Source: Cladorhizidae sp. MBARI D1340-BT2 (lineage: Eukaryota > Porifera > Demospongiae > Poecilosclerida > Cladorhizidae). From it: a stretch of 64,000 nt of DNA. This document shows positions 10,897-24,517 of the stretch, piece after piece. A program made the translations under genes and the position numbers. Under the pieces are notes generated by a model. That model was not told the DNA's origin, did not search any database, and worked only from the letters and a program-made list of their open reading frames with translations. The first letter of the stretch is position 1; each line of letters opens with the position of its first letter. Where the stretch lies: NCBI GenBank assembly GCA_028752905.1, contig JAQNBH010000019.1, positions 765,001 to 829,000 on the forward strand, in the 5' to 3' direction.

Positions 10897-12713
10897 GTAT
10901 TAGCAAGTTATGGTGATTTGAAGTGGTAAGGTTTGCAATCTTTCCTGGCGTTTTCCAGTTGCCAAAGCGGTGGCCTGCCAGTGAAAAACCACTACATTTA
11001 TTGATAATCTGTTGACATGTTGCAGATAAGGGCCTTCTCTATCAGTTGACAAACTCTGGGACTTTGGTCTTGTTAATTAGGGCAGTTATGAATTGTACTC
11101 TTACTTGATGCTAAACATGTTAGCTTCGTAGATTATCCACACTTCACTGAATAGACTTGATGTATAGCTATTAAGATAGGACTCTCTAAGTGCTCTCTCT
11201 TGATACCAAACATCCATATATTCTGCACACTTCACTGTAATGGACTTGCAAGATAGGTATCTCTCAGTGTTCTCTATCTTGAGCTAAACATGTTAGCTTC
11301 ATAGATTCTCCACACTTCACTGAATAGACTTGATATATAGCTCTAAAGGTAGGCCTCTCTCTGTTCTCTCTCTTGATACCAAACATCCGTATATTCTGCA
11401 TACATAGAATCACAAGATAGGTTTCTCTATGTGTTCTCTATCTTGATGCTAAACAGGTTAGCTTCATAGATTCTCCACACTTCACTGTATAAACTTGATA
11501 TATAGCTATTAAGATAGGTCTCTCCCTGTGCTCTCTGTTGGTTTCAAACATCCATAATATTCTGCACACTTCACTGTAATGGACTTGATATGATTCGAAT
11601 GATAGGTTTCATTATGTGTTCTCTATCTTGATATTTGCCCTAATTTGGTCTATATGTTTCTCATTTCCCCCCCCCAAAATCTTGTTATTTTGCCGTAAAG
11701 CTCATAACTTTTCAACACTTTACCCCAAAAAGATAATTTTTATATCACCGGATAGCCCTTCTAATAATCTGTCTTTTGTACGTGCCAAAATTTTGAGTAC
11801 TCTAAGTATTAGCAAGTTATGGTGATTTGAAGTGGTAAGGTTTGCGATCTTTCCTGGCGTTTTCCAGTTGCCAAAGCGGTGGCCTGCCAGTGAAAAACCA
11901 CTACATTTATTGATAATCTGTTGACATGTTGCAGATAAGGGCCTTCTCTATCAGTTGACAAACTCTGGGACTTTGGTCTTGTTAATTAGGGCAGTTATGA
12001 ATTGTACTCTTACTTGATGCTAAACATATTAGCTTCGTAGATTATCCACACTTCACTGAATAGACTTGATGTATAGCTATTAAGATAGGACTCTCTAAGT
12101 GCTCTCTCTTGATACCAAACATCCATATATTCTGCACACTTCACTGTAATGGACTTGCAAGATAGGTATCTCTCAGTGTTCTCTATCTTGAGCTAAACAT
12201 GTTAGCTTCATAGATTCTCCAAACTTCACTGAATAGACTTGATATATAGCTCTAAAGGTAGGCCTCTCTCTGTTCTCTCTCTTGATACCAAACATCCGTA
12301 TATTCTGCATACATAGAATCACAAGATAGGTTTCTCTATGTGTTCTCTATCTTGATGCTAAACAGGTTAGCTTCATAGATTCTCCACACTTCACTGTATA
12401 AACTTGATATATAGCTATTAAGATAGGTCTCTCCCTGTGCTCTCTGTTGGTTTCAAACATCCATAATATTCTGCACACTTCACTGTAATGGACTTGATAT
12501 GATTCGAATGATAGGTTTCATTATGTGTTCTCTATCTTGATATTTGCCCTAATTTGGTCTATATGTTTCTCATTTCCCCCCCAAAAATCTTGTTATTTTG
12601 CCGTAAAGCTCATAACTTTTCAACACTTTACCCCAAAAAGATAATTTTTATATCACCGGATAGCCCTTCTAATTATCTGTCTTTTGTACGTGCCAAAATT
12701 TTCAGTACTCTAA
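10897..12713 (+). repeat. Satellite copies 13-14
   Basis: Both copies carry GTTGGTTTC, TAATGGAC and TTTTCAACAC like copy 12, so the edge of the six-copy block is abrupt for the TTTGCTACAC class but smooth from copy 12 onward. Copy 13 has a private GTTTGCAATC and a C9 tract (909 bp). Copy 14 has private ACATATTAGC, CTCCAAACTT and TTTTCAGTAC. Such private substitutions mark copies not recently homogenised with their neighbours. Confidence 0.9.
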
Positions 12714-15700
12714 GTATTAGCAAGTTATGATGATTTGAAGTGGTAAGGTTTGCGATCTTTCCTGGCGTTTTCCAGTTGCCAAAGCGGTGGCCTGCCAGTG
12801 AAAAACCACTACATTTATTGATAATCTGTTGACATGTTGCAGATAAGGGCCTTCTCTATCAGTTGACAAAATCTGGGACTTTGGTCTTGTTAATTAGGGC
12901 AGTTATGAATTGTACTCTTACTTGATGCTAAACATGTTAGCTTCGTAGATTATCCACACTTCACTGAATAGACTTGATGTATAGCTATTAAGATAGGACT
13001 CTCTAAGTGCTCTCTCTTGATACCAAACATCCATATATTCTGCACACTTCACTGTAATGGACTTGCAAGATAGGTATCTCTCAGTGTTCTCTATCTTGAG
13101 CTAAACATGTTAGCTTCATAGATTCTCCACACTTCACTGAATAGACTTGATATATAGCTCTAAAGGTAGGCCTCTCTCTGTTCTCACTCTTGATACCAAA
13201 CATCCGTATATTCTGCATACATAGAATCACAAGATAGGTTTCTCTATGTGTTCTCTATCTTGATGCTAAACAGGTTAGCTTCATAGATTCTCCACACTTC
13301 ACTGTATAAACTTGATATATAGCTATTAAGATAGGTCTCTCCCTGTGCTCTCTGTTGATATCAAACATCCATAATATTCTGCACACTTCACTGTAATGGA
13401 CTTGATATGATTCGAATGATAGGTTTCATTATGTGTTCTCTATCTTGATATTTGCCCTAATTTGGTCTATATGTTTCTCATTTCCCCCCCCAAAATCTTG
13501 TTATTTTGCCGTAAAGCTCATAACTTTTCAACACTTTACCCAAAAAAGATAATTTTTATATCACCGGATAGCCCTTCTAATTATCTGTCTTTTGTATGTG
13601 CCAAAATTTTGAGTACTCTAAGTATTAGCAAGTTAATGTGATTTGAAGTGGTAAGGTTTGCGATCTTTCCTGGCGTTTTCCAGTTGCCAAAGCGGTAGCC
13701 TGCCAGTGAAAAACCACTACATTTATTGATAATCTGTTGATATGTTGCAGATAAGGGCCTTCTCTATCAGTTGACAAACTCTGGGACTTTGGTCTTGTTA
13801 ATTAGGGCAGTTATGAATTGTACTCTTACTTGATGCTAAACATGTTAGCTTCGTAGATTATCCACACTTCACTGAATAGACTTGATGTATAGCTATTAAG
13901 ATAGGACTCTCTAAGTGCTCTCTCATGATACCAAACATCCATATATTCTGCACACTTCACTGTAATGGACTTGCAAGATAGGTATCTCTCAGTGTTCTCT
14001 ATCTTGAGCTAAACATGTTAGCTTCATAGATTCTCCACACTTCACTGAATAGACTTGATATATAGCTCTAAAGGTAGGCCTCTCTCTGTTCTCTCTCTTG
14101 ATACCAAACATCCGTATATTCTGCATACATAAAATCACAAGATAGGTTTCTCTATGTGTTCTCTATCTTGATGCTAAACAGGTTAGCTTCATAGATTCTC
14201 CACACTTCACTGTATAACATTGATATATAGCTATTAAGATAGGTCTCTCCCTGTGCTCTCTGTTGATATCAAACATCCATAATATTCTGCACACTTCACT
14301 GTAATGGACTTGATATGATTCGAATGATAGGTTTCATTATGTGTTCTCTATCTTGATATTTTCCCTAATTTGGTCTATATGTTTCTCATTCCCCCCCCCA
14401 AAATCTTGTTATTTTGCCGTAAAGCTCATAACTTTTCAACACTTTACCCAAAAAAGATAATTTTTATATCACCGGATAGCCCTTCTAATTATCTGTCTTT
14501 TGTACGTGCCAAAATTTTGAGTACTCTAAGTATTAGCAAGTTATGGTGATTTGAAGTGGTAAGGTTTGCGATCTTTCCTGGCGTTTTCCAGTTGCCAAAG
14601 CGGTGGCCTGCCAGTGAAAAACCACTACATTTATTGATAATCTGTTGACATGTTGCAGATAAGGGCCTTCTCTATCAGTTGACAAAATCTGGGACTTTGG
14701 TCTTGTTAATTAGGGCAGTTATGAATTGTACTCTTACTTGATGCTAAACATGTTAGCTTCGTAGATTATCCACACTTCACTGAATAGACTTGATGTATAG
14801 CTATTAAGATAGGACTCTCTAAGTGCTCTCTCTTGATACCAAACATCCATATATTCTGCACACTTCACTGTAATGGACTTGCAAGATAGGTATCTCTCAG
14901 TGTTCTCTATCTTGAGCTAAACATGTTAGCTTCATAGATTCTCCACACTTCACTGAATAGACTTGATATATAGCTCTAAAGGTAGGCCTCTCTCTGTTCT
15001 CACTCTTGATACCAAACATCCGTATATTCTGCATACATAGAATCACAAGATAGGTTTCTCTATGTGTTCTCTATCTTGATGCTAAACAGGTTAGCTTCAT
15101 AGATTCTCCACACTTCACTGTATAAACTTGATATATAGCTATTAAGATAGGTCTCTCCCTGTGCTCTCTGTTGATATCAAACATCCATAATACTCTGCAC
15201 ACTTCACTGTAATGGACTTGATATGATTCGAATGATAGGTTTCATTATGTGTTCTCTATCTTGATATTTGCCCTAATTTGGTCTATATGTTTCTCATTTC
15301 CCCCCCCAAAATCTTGTTATTTTGCCGTAAAGCTCATAACTTTTCAACACTTTACCCCAAAAAGATAATTTTTATATCACCGGATAGCCCTTCTAATTAT
15401 CTGTCTTTTGTACGTGCCAAAATTTTGAGTACTCTAAGTATTAGCAAGTTAATGTGATTTGAAGTGGTAAGGTTTGCGATCTTTCCTGGCGTTTTCCAGT
15501 TGCCAAAGCGGTAGCCTGCCAGTGAAAAACCACTACATTTATTGATAATCTGTTGATATGTTGCAGATAAGGGCCTTCTCTATCAGTTGACAAACTCTGG
15601 GACTTTGGTCTTGTTAATTAGGGCAGTTATGAATTGTACTCTTACTTGATGCTAAACATGTTAGCTTCGTAGATTATCCACACTTCACTGAATAGACTTG

Positions 15701-17253
15701 ATGTATAGCTATTAAGATAGGACTCTCTAAGTGCTCTCTCTTGATACCAAACATCCATATATTCTGCACACTTCACTGTAATGGACTTGCAAGATAGGTA
15801 TCTCTCAGTGTTCTCTATCTTGAGCTAAACATGTTAGCTTCATAGATTCTCCACACTTCACTGAATAGACTTGATATATAGCTCTAAAGGTAGGCCTCTC
15901 TCTGTTCTCTCTCTTGATACCAAACATCCGTATATTCTGCATACATAAAATCACAAGATAGGTTTCTCTATGTGTTCTCTATCTTGATGCTAAACAGGTT
16001 AGCTTCATAGATTCTCCACACTTCACTGTATAAACTTGATATATAGCTATTAAGATAGGTCTCTCCCTGTGCTCTCTGTTGATATCAAACATCCATAATA
16101 TTCTGCACACTTCACTGTAATGGACTTGATATGATTCGAATGATAGGTTTCATTATGTGTTCTCTATCTTGATATTTGCCCTAATTTGGTCTATATGTTT
16201 CTCATTTCCCCCCCCAAAATCTTGTTATTTTGCCGTAAAGCTCATAACTTTTCAACACTTTACCCCAAAAAGATAATTTTTATATCACCGGATAGCCCTT
16301 CTAATTATCTGTCTTTTGTACGTGCCAAAATTTTGAGTACTCGAAGTATTAGCAAGTTAATGTGATTTGAAGTGGTAAGGTTTGCGATCTTTCCTGGCGT
16401 TTTCCAGTTGCCAAAGCGGTAGCCTGCCAGTGAAAAACCACTACATTTATTGATAATCTGTTGATATGTTGCAGATAAGGGCCTTCTCTATCAGTTGACA
16501 AACTCTGGGACTTTGGTCTTGTTAATTAGGGCAGTTATGAATTGTACTCTTACTTGATGCTAAACATGTTAGCTTCGTAGATTATCCACACTTCACTGAA
16601 TAGACTTGATGTATAGCTATTAAGATAGGACTCTCTAAGTGCTCTCTCTTGATACCAAACATCCATATATTCTGCACACTTCACTGTAATGGACTTGCAA
16701 GATAGGTATCTCTCAGTGTTCTCTATCTTGAGCTAAACATGTTAGCTTCATAGATTCTCCACACTTCACTGAATAGACTTGATATATAGCTCTAAAGGTA
16801 GGCCTCTCTCTGTTCTCTCTCTTGATACCAAACATCCGTATATTCTGCATACATAAAATCACAAGATAGGTTTCTCTATGTGTTCTCTATCTTGATGCTA
16901 AACAGGTTAGCTTCATAGATTCTCCACACTTCACTGTATAAACTTGATATATAGCTATTAAGATAGGTCTCTCCCTGTGCTCTCTGTTGATATCAAACAT
17001 CCATAATATTCTGCACACTTCACTGTAATGGACTTGATATGATTCGAATGATAGGTTTCATTATGTGTTCTCTATCTTGATATTTGCCCTAATTTGGTCT
17101 ATATGTTTCTCATTTCCCCCCCAAAAATCTTGTTATTTTGCCGTAAAGCTCATAACTTTTCAACACTTTACCCAAAAAAGATAATTTTTATATCACCGGA
17201 TAGCCCTTCTAATTATCTGTCTTTTGTACGTGCCAAAATTTTGAGTACTCTAA
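12714..17253 (+). repeat. Alternating dimer block plus a duplicated unit (copies 15-19)
   Basis: Copies 15 and 17 share GACAAAATCTGG and TTCTCACTCTTG. Copies 16, 18 and 19 share GTTAATGTG, GCGGTAGCC, GTTGATATGTTGC and CATAAAATCAC. The order gives two dimers (15-16, 17-18, 1816 bp each), then copy 19, which repeats copy 18 almost exactly. Copy 16 alone also has TCTCATGATACC, TATAACATTG and TTTTCCCTAA. All five copies have GTTGATATC at the A3/B3 junction, unlike the flanking copies 14 and 20. Confidence 0.9.
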
Positions 17254-19976
17254 GTATTAGCAAGTTATGGTGATTTGAAGTGGTAAGGTTTGCGATCTTT
17301 CCTGGCGTTTTCCAGTTGCCAAAGCGGTGGCCTGCCAGTGAAAAACAACTACATTTATTGATAATCTGTTGACATGTTGCAGATAAGGGCCTTCTCTATC
17401 AGTTGACAAAATCTGGGACTTTGGTCTTGTTAATTAGGGCAGTTATGAATTGTACTCTTACTTGATGCTAAACATGTTAGCTTCGTAGATTATCCACACT
17501 TCACTGAATAGACTTGATGTATAGCTATTAAGATAGGACTCTCTAAGTGCTCTCTCTTGATACCAAACATCCATATATTCTGCACACTTCACTGTAATGG
17601 ACTTGCAAGATAGGTATCTCTCAGTGTTCTCTATCTTGAGCTAAACATGTTAGCTTCATAGATTCTCCACACTTCACTGAATAGACTTGATATATAGCTC
17701 TAAAGGTAGGCCTCTCTCTGTTCTCTCTCTTGATACCAAACATCCGTATATTCTGCATACATAGAATCACAAGATAGGTTTCTCTATGTGTTCTCTATCT
17801 TGATGCTAAACAGGTTAGCTTCATAGATTCTCCACACTTCACTGTATAAACTTGATATATAGCTATTAAGATAGGTCTCTCCCTGTGCTCTCTGTTGGTT
17901 TCAAACATCCATAATATTCTGCACACTTCACTGTAATGGACTTGATATGATTCGAATGATAGGTTTCATTATGTGTTCTCTATCTTGATATTTGCCCTAA
18001 TTTGGTCTATATGTTTCTCATTTCCCCCCCCAAAATCTTGTTATTTTGCCGTAAAGCTCATAACTTTTCAACACTTTACCCCAAAAAGATAATTTTTATA
18101 TCACCGGATAGCCCTTCTAATTATCTGTCTTTTGTACGTGCCAAAATTTTGAGTACTCTAAGTATTAGCAAGTTATGGTGATTTGAAGTGGTAAGGTTTG
18201 CGATCTTTCCTGGCGTTTTCCAGTTGCCAAAGCGGTGGCCTGCCAGTGAAAAACCACTACATTTATTGATAATCTGTTGACATGTTGCAGATAAGGGCCT
18301 TCTCTATCAGTTGACAAACTCTGGGACTTTGGTCTTGTTAATTAGGGCAGTTATGAATTGTACTCTTACTTGATGCTAAACATGTTAGCTTCGTAGATTA
18401 TCCACACTTCACTGAATAGACTTGATGTATAGCTATTAAGATAGGACTCTCTAAGTGCTCTCTCTTGATACCAAACATCCATATATTCTGCACACTTCAC
18501 TGTAATGGACTTGCAAGATAGGTATCTCTCAGTGTTCTCTATCTTGAGCTAAACATGTTAGCTTCATAGATTCTCCACACTTCACTGAATAGACTTGATA
18601 TATAGCTCTAAAGGTAGGCCTCTCTCTGTTCTCTCTCTTGATACCAAACATCCGTATATTCTGCATACATAGAATCACAAGATAGGTTTCTCTATGTGTT
18701 CTCTATCTTGATGCTAAACAGGTTAGCTTCATAGATTCTCCACACTTCACTGTATAAACTTGATATATAGCTATTAAGATAGGTCTCTCCCTGTGCTCTC
18801 TGTTGGTTTCAAACATCCATAATATTCTGCACACTTCACTGTAATGGACTTGATATGATTCGAATGATAGGTTTCATTATGTGTTCTCTATCTTGATATT
18901 TGCCCTAATTTGGTCTATATGTTTCTCATTTCCCCCCCCAAAATCTTGTTATTTTGCCGTAAAGCTCATAACTTTTCAACACTTTACCCCAAAAAGATAA
19001 TTTTATATCACCGGATAGCCCTTCTAATTATCTGTCTTTTGTACGTGCCAAAATTTTGAGTACTCTAAGTATTAGCAAGTTATGGTGATTTGAAGTGGTA
19101 AGGTTTGCGATCTTTCCTGGCGTTTTCCAGTTGCCAAAGCGGTGGCCTGCCAGTGAAAAACCACTACATTTATTGATAATCTGTTGACATGTTGCAGATA
19201 AGGGCCTTCTCTATCAGTTGACAAACTCTGGGACTTTGGTCTTGTTAATTAGGGCAGTTATGAATTGTACTCTTACTTGATGCTAAACATGTTAGCTTCG
19301 TAGATTATCCACACTTCACTGAATAGACTTGATGTATAGCTATTAAGATAGGACTCTCTAAGTGCTCTCTCTTGATACCAAACATCCATATATTCTGCAC
19401 ACTTCACTGTAATGGACTTGCAAGATAGGTATCTCTCAGTGTTCTCTATCTTGAGCTAAACATGTTAGCTTCATAGATTCTCCACACTTCACTGAATAGA
19501 CTTGATATATAGCTCTAAAGGTAGGCCTCTCTCTGTTCTCTCTCTTGATACCAAACATCCGTATATTCTGCATACATAGAATCACAAGATAGGTTTCTCT
19601 ATGTGTTCTCTATCTTGATGCTAAACAGGTTAGCTTCATAGATTCTCCACACTTCACTGTATAAACTTGATATATAGCTATTAAGATAGGTCTCTCCCTG
19701 TGCTCTCTGTTGGTTTCAAACATCCATAATATTCTGCACACTTCACTGTAATGGACTTGATATGATTCGAATGATAGGTTTCATTATGTGTTCTCTATCT
19801 TGATATTTGCCCTAATTTGGTCTATATGTTTCTCATTTCCCCCCCCAAAATCTTGTTATTTTGCCGTAAAGCTCATAACTTTTCAACACTTTACCCCAAA
19901 AAGATAATTTTTATATCACCGAATAGCCCTTCTAATTATCTGTCTTTTGTACGTGCCAAAATTTTGAGTACTCTAA
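17254..19976 (+). repeat. Satellite copies 20-22
   Basis: These three copies return to GTTGGTTTC with TTTTCAACAC and a C8 tract. Copy 20 has GACAAAATCTGG and a private AAAAACAACTAC. Copy 21 is 907 bp because one T is missing in GATAATTTTATATC. Copy 22 has CACCGAATAGCC, shared with copy 24. Otherwise they look like the background type of the window. Confidence 0.9.
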
Positions 19977-22900
19977 GTATTAGCAAGTTATGGTGATTTG
20001 AAGTGGTAAGGTTTGCGATCTTTCCTGGCGTTTTCCAGTTGCCAAAGCGGTGGCCTGCCAGTGAAAAACCACTACATTTATTGATAATCTGTTGACATGT
20101 TGCAGATAAGGGCCTTCTCTATCAGTTGACAAAATCTGGGACTTTGGTCTTGTTAATTAGGGCAGTTATGAATTGTACTCTTACTTGATGCTAAACATGT
20201 TAGCTTCGTAGATTATCCACACTTCACTGAATAGACTTGATGTATAGCTATTAAGATAGGACTCTCTAAGTGCTCTCTCTTGATACCAAACATCCATATA
20301 TTCTGCACACTTCACTGTAATGGACTTGCAAGATAGGTATCTCTCAGTGTTCTCTATCTTGAGCTAAACATGTTAGCTTCATAGATTCTCCACACTTCAC
20401 TGAATAGACTTGATATATAGCTCTAAAGGTAGGCCTCTCTCTGTTCTCACTCTTGATACCAAACATCCGTATATTCTGCATACATAGAATCACAAGATAG
20501 GTTTCTCTATGTGTTCTCTATCTTGATGCTAAACAGGTTAGCTTCATAGATTCTCCACACTTCACTGTATAAACTTGATATATAGCTATTAAGATAGGTC
20601 TCTCCCTGTGCTCTCTGTTGATATCAAACATCCATAATATTCTGCACACTTCACTGTAATGGACTTGATATGATTCGAATGATAGGTTTCATTATGTGTT
20701 CTCTATCTTGATATTTGCCCTAATTTGGTCTATATGTTTCTCATTTCCCCCCCCAAAATCTTGTTATTTTGCCGTAAAGCTCATAACTTTTCAACACTTT
20801 ACCCCAAAAAGATAATTTTTATATCACCGGATAGCCCTTCTAATTATCTGTCTTTTGTATGTGCCAAAAGTTTGAGTACTCTAAGTATTAGCAAGTTATG
20901 GTGATTTGAAGTGGTAAGGTTTGCGATCTTTCCTGGCGTTTTCCAGTTGCCAAAGCGGTGGCCTGCCAGTGAAAAACCACTACATTTATTGATAATCTGT
21001 TGACATGTTGCAGATAAGGGCCTTCTCTATCAGTTGACAAACTCTGGGACTTTGGTCTTGTTAATTAGGGCAGTTATGAATTGTACTCTTACTTGATGCT
21101 AAATATGTTAGCTTCGTAGATTATCCACACTTCACTGAATAGACTTGATGTATAGCTATTAAGATAGGACTCTCTAAGTGCTCTCTCTTGATACCAAACA
21201 TCCATATATTCTGCACACTTAACTGTAATGGACTTGCAAGATAGGTATCTCTCAGTGTTCTCTATCTTGAGCTAAACATGTTAGCTTCATAGATTCTCCA
21301 CACTTCACTGAATAGACTTGATATATAGCTCTAAAGGTAGGCCTCTCTCTGTTCTCTCTCTTGATACCAAACATCCGTATATTCTGCATACATAGAATCA
21401 CAAGATAGGTTTCTCTATGTGTTCTCTATCTTGATGCTAAACAGGTTAGCTTCATAGATTCTCCACACTTCACTGTATAAACTTGATATATAGCTATTAA
21501 GATAGGTCTCTCCCTGTGCTCTCTGTTGGTTTCAAACATCCATAATATTCTGCACACTTCACTGTAATGGACTTGATATGATTCGAATGATAGGTTTCAT
21601 TATGTGTTCTCTATCTTGATATTTGCCCTAATTTGGTCTATATGTTTCTCATTTCCCCCCCAAAAATCTTGTTATTTTGCCGTAAAGCTCATAACTTTTC
21701 AACACTTTACCCCAAAAAGATAATTTTTATATCACCGAATAGCCCTTCTAATTATCTGTCTTTTGTACGTGCCAAAATTTTGAGTACTCTAAGTATTAGC
21801 AAGTTATGGTGATTTGAAGTGGTAAGGTTTGCGATCTTTCCTGGCGTTTTCCAGTTGCCAAAGCGGTGGCCTGCCAGTGAAAAACCACTACATTTATTGA
21901 TAATCTGTTGACATGTTGCAGATAAGGGCCTTCTCTATCAGTTGACAAAATCTGGGACTTTGGTCTTGTTAATTAGGGCAGTTATGAATTGTACTCTTAC
22001 TTGATGCTAAACATGTTAGCTTCGTAGATTATCCACACTTCACTGAATAGACTTGATGTATAGCTATTAAGATAGGACTCTCTAAGTGCTCTCTCTTGAT
22101 ACCAAACATCCATATATTCTGCACACTTCACTGTAATGGACTTGCAAGATAGGTATCTCTCAGTGTTCTCTATCTTGAGCTAAACATGTTAGCTTCATAG
22201 ATTCTCCACACTTCACTGAATAGACTTGATATATAGCTCTAAAGGTAGGCCTCTCTCTGTTCTCACTCTTGATACCAAACATCCGTATATTCTGCATACA
22301 TAGAATCACAAGATAGGTTTCTCTATGTGTTCTCTATCTTGATGCTAAACAGGTTAGCTTCATAGATTCTCCACACTTCACTGTATAAACTTGATATATA
22401 GCTATTAAGATAGGTCTCTCCCTGTGCTCTCTGTTGATATCAAACATCCATAATATTCTGCACACTTCACTGTAATGGACTTGATATGATTCGAATGATA
22501 GGTTTCATTATGTGTTCTCTATCTTGATATTTGCCCTAATTTGGTCTATATGTTTCTCATTTCCCCCCCCAAAATCTTGTTATTTTGCCGTAAAGCTCAT
22601 AACTTTTCAACACTTTACCCAAAAAAGATAATTTTTATATCACCGGATAGCCCTTCTAATTATCTGTCTTTTGTACGTGCCAAAATTTTGAGTACTCTAA
22701 GTATTAGCAAGTTAATGTGATTTGAAGTGGTAAGGTTTGCGATCTTTCCTGGCGTTTTCCAGTTGCCAAAGCGGTAGCCTGCCAGTGAAAAACCACTACA
22801 TTTATTGATAATCTGTTGACATGTTGCAGATAAGGGCCTTCTCTATCAGTTGACAAACTCTGGGACTTTGGTCTTGTTAATTAGGGCAGTTATGAATTGT

Positions 22901-24517
22901 ACTCTTACTTGATGCTAAACATGTTAGCTTCGTAGATTATCCACACTTCACTGAATAGACTTGATGTATAGCTATTAAGATAGGACTCTCTAAGTGCTCT
23001 CTCATGATACCAAACATCCATATATTCTGCACACTTCACTGTAATGGACTTGCAAGATAGGTATCTCTCAGTGTTCTCTATCTTGAGCTAAACATGTTAG
23101 CTTCATAGATTCTCCACACTTCACTGAATAGACTTGATATATAGCTCTAAAGGTAGGCCTCTCTCTGTTCTCTCTCTTGATACCAAACATCCGTATATTC
23201 TGCATACATAAAATCACAAGATAGGTTTCTCTATGTGTTCTCTATCTTGATGCTAAACAGGTTAGCTTCATAGATTCTCCACACTTCACTGTATAAACTT
23301 GATATATAGCTATTAAGATAGGTCTCTCCCTGTGCTCTCTGTTGATATCAAACATCCATAATATTCTGCACACTTCACTGTAATGGACTTGATATGATTC
23401 GAATGATAGGTTTCATTATGTGTTCTCTATCTTGATATTTGCCCTAATTTGGTCTATATGTTTCTCATTTCCCCCCCCAAAATCTTGTTATTTTGCCGTA
23501 AAGCTCATAACTTTTCAACACTTTACCCAAAAAAGATAATTTTTATATCACCGGATAGCCCTTCTAATTATCTGTCTTTTGTACGTGCCAAAATTTTGAG
23601 TACTCTAAGTATTAGCAAGTTATGGTGATTTGAAGTGGTAAGGTTTGCGATCTTTCCTGGCGTTTTCCAGTTGCCAAAGCGGTGGCCTGCCAGTGAAAAA
23701 CCACTACATTTATTGATAATCTGTTGACATGTTGCAGATAAGGGCCTTCTCTATCAGTTGACAAAATCTGGGACTTTGGTCTTGTTAATTAGGGCAGTTA
23801 TGAATTGTACTCTTACTTGATGCTAAACATGTTAGCTTCGTAGATTATCCACACTTCACTGAATAGACTTGATGTATAGCTATTAAGATAGGACTCTCTA
23901 AGTGCTCTCTCTTGATACCAAACATCCATATATTCTGCACACTTCACTGTAATGGACTTGCAAGATAGGTATCTCTCAGTGTTCTCTATCTTGAGCTAAA
24001 CATGTTAGCTTCATAGATTCTCCACACTTCACTGAATAGACTTGATATATAGCTCTAAAGGTAGGCCTCTCTCTGTTCTCTCTCTTGATACCAAACATCC
24101 GTATATTCTGCATACATAGAATCACAAGATAGGTTTCTCTATGTGTTCTCTATCTTGATGCTAAACAGGTTAGCTTCATAGATTCTCCACACTTCACTGT
24201 ATAAACTTGATATATAGCTATTAAGATAGCTCTCTCCCTGTGCTCTCTGTTGATATCAAACATCCATAATATTCTGCACACTTCACTGTAATGGACTTGA
24301 TATGATTCGAATGATAGGTTTCATTATGTGTTCTCTATCTTGATATTTGCCCTAATTTGGTCTATATGTTTCTCATTTCCCCCCCCCAAAATCTTGTTAT
24401 TTTGCCGTAAAGCTCATAACTTTTCAACACTTTACCCAAAAAAGATAATTTTTATATCACCGGATAGCCCTTCTAATTATATGTCTTTTGTACGTGCCAA
24501 AATTTTGAGTACTCTAA
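19977..24517 (+). repeat. Satellite copies 23-27, with a second dimer region
   Basis: Copies 23 and 25 are the GACAAAATCTGG plus TTCTCACTCTTG type. Copy 26 is the GTTAATGTG, GCGGTAGCC, CATAAAATCAC type, but keeps GTTGACATG where copies 16, 18 and 19 have GTTGATATG. Copy 24 is background type with private AAATATGTTAGC, CTTAACTG and CACCGAATAGCC. Copy 27 has GACAAAATCTGG, a C9 tract, and private GATAGCTCTC and ATTATATGTC. Copies 25-26 and 27-28 therefore repeat the dimer order of 15-16 and 17-18. Confidence 0.88.

Noticed and set aside
11616..11825. A recurring 69-codon forward open frame with a hydrophobic start (also at 24328, 37040, 39765, 42489, 44305, 46122, 48846, 51571, 54296, 57929 and 63380)
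   Set aside because: It begins at GTG inside the satellite, ends across the monomer junction, and is open only in copies whose C-tract is exactly C9; C7, C8 and C10 copies lose the frame. The hydrophobic N-terminus reflects T-rich repeat sequence. No initiation context or conserved frame supports a gene.
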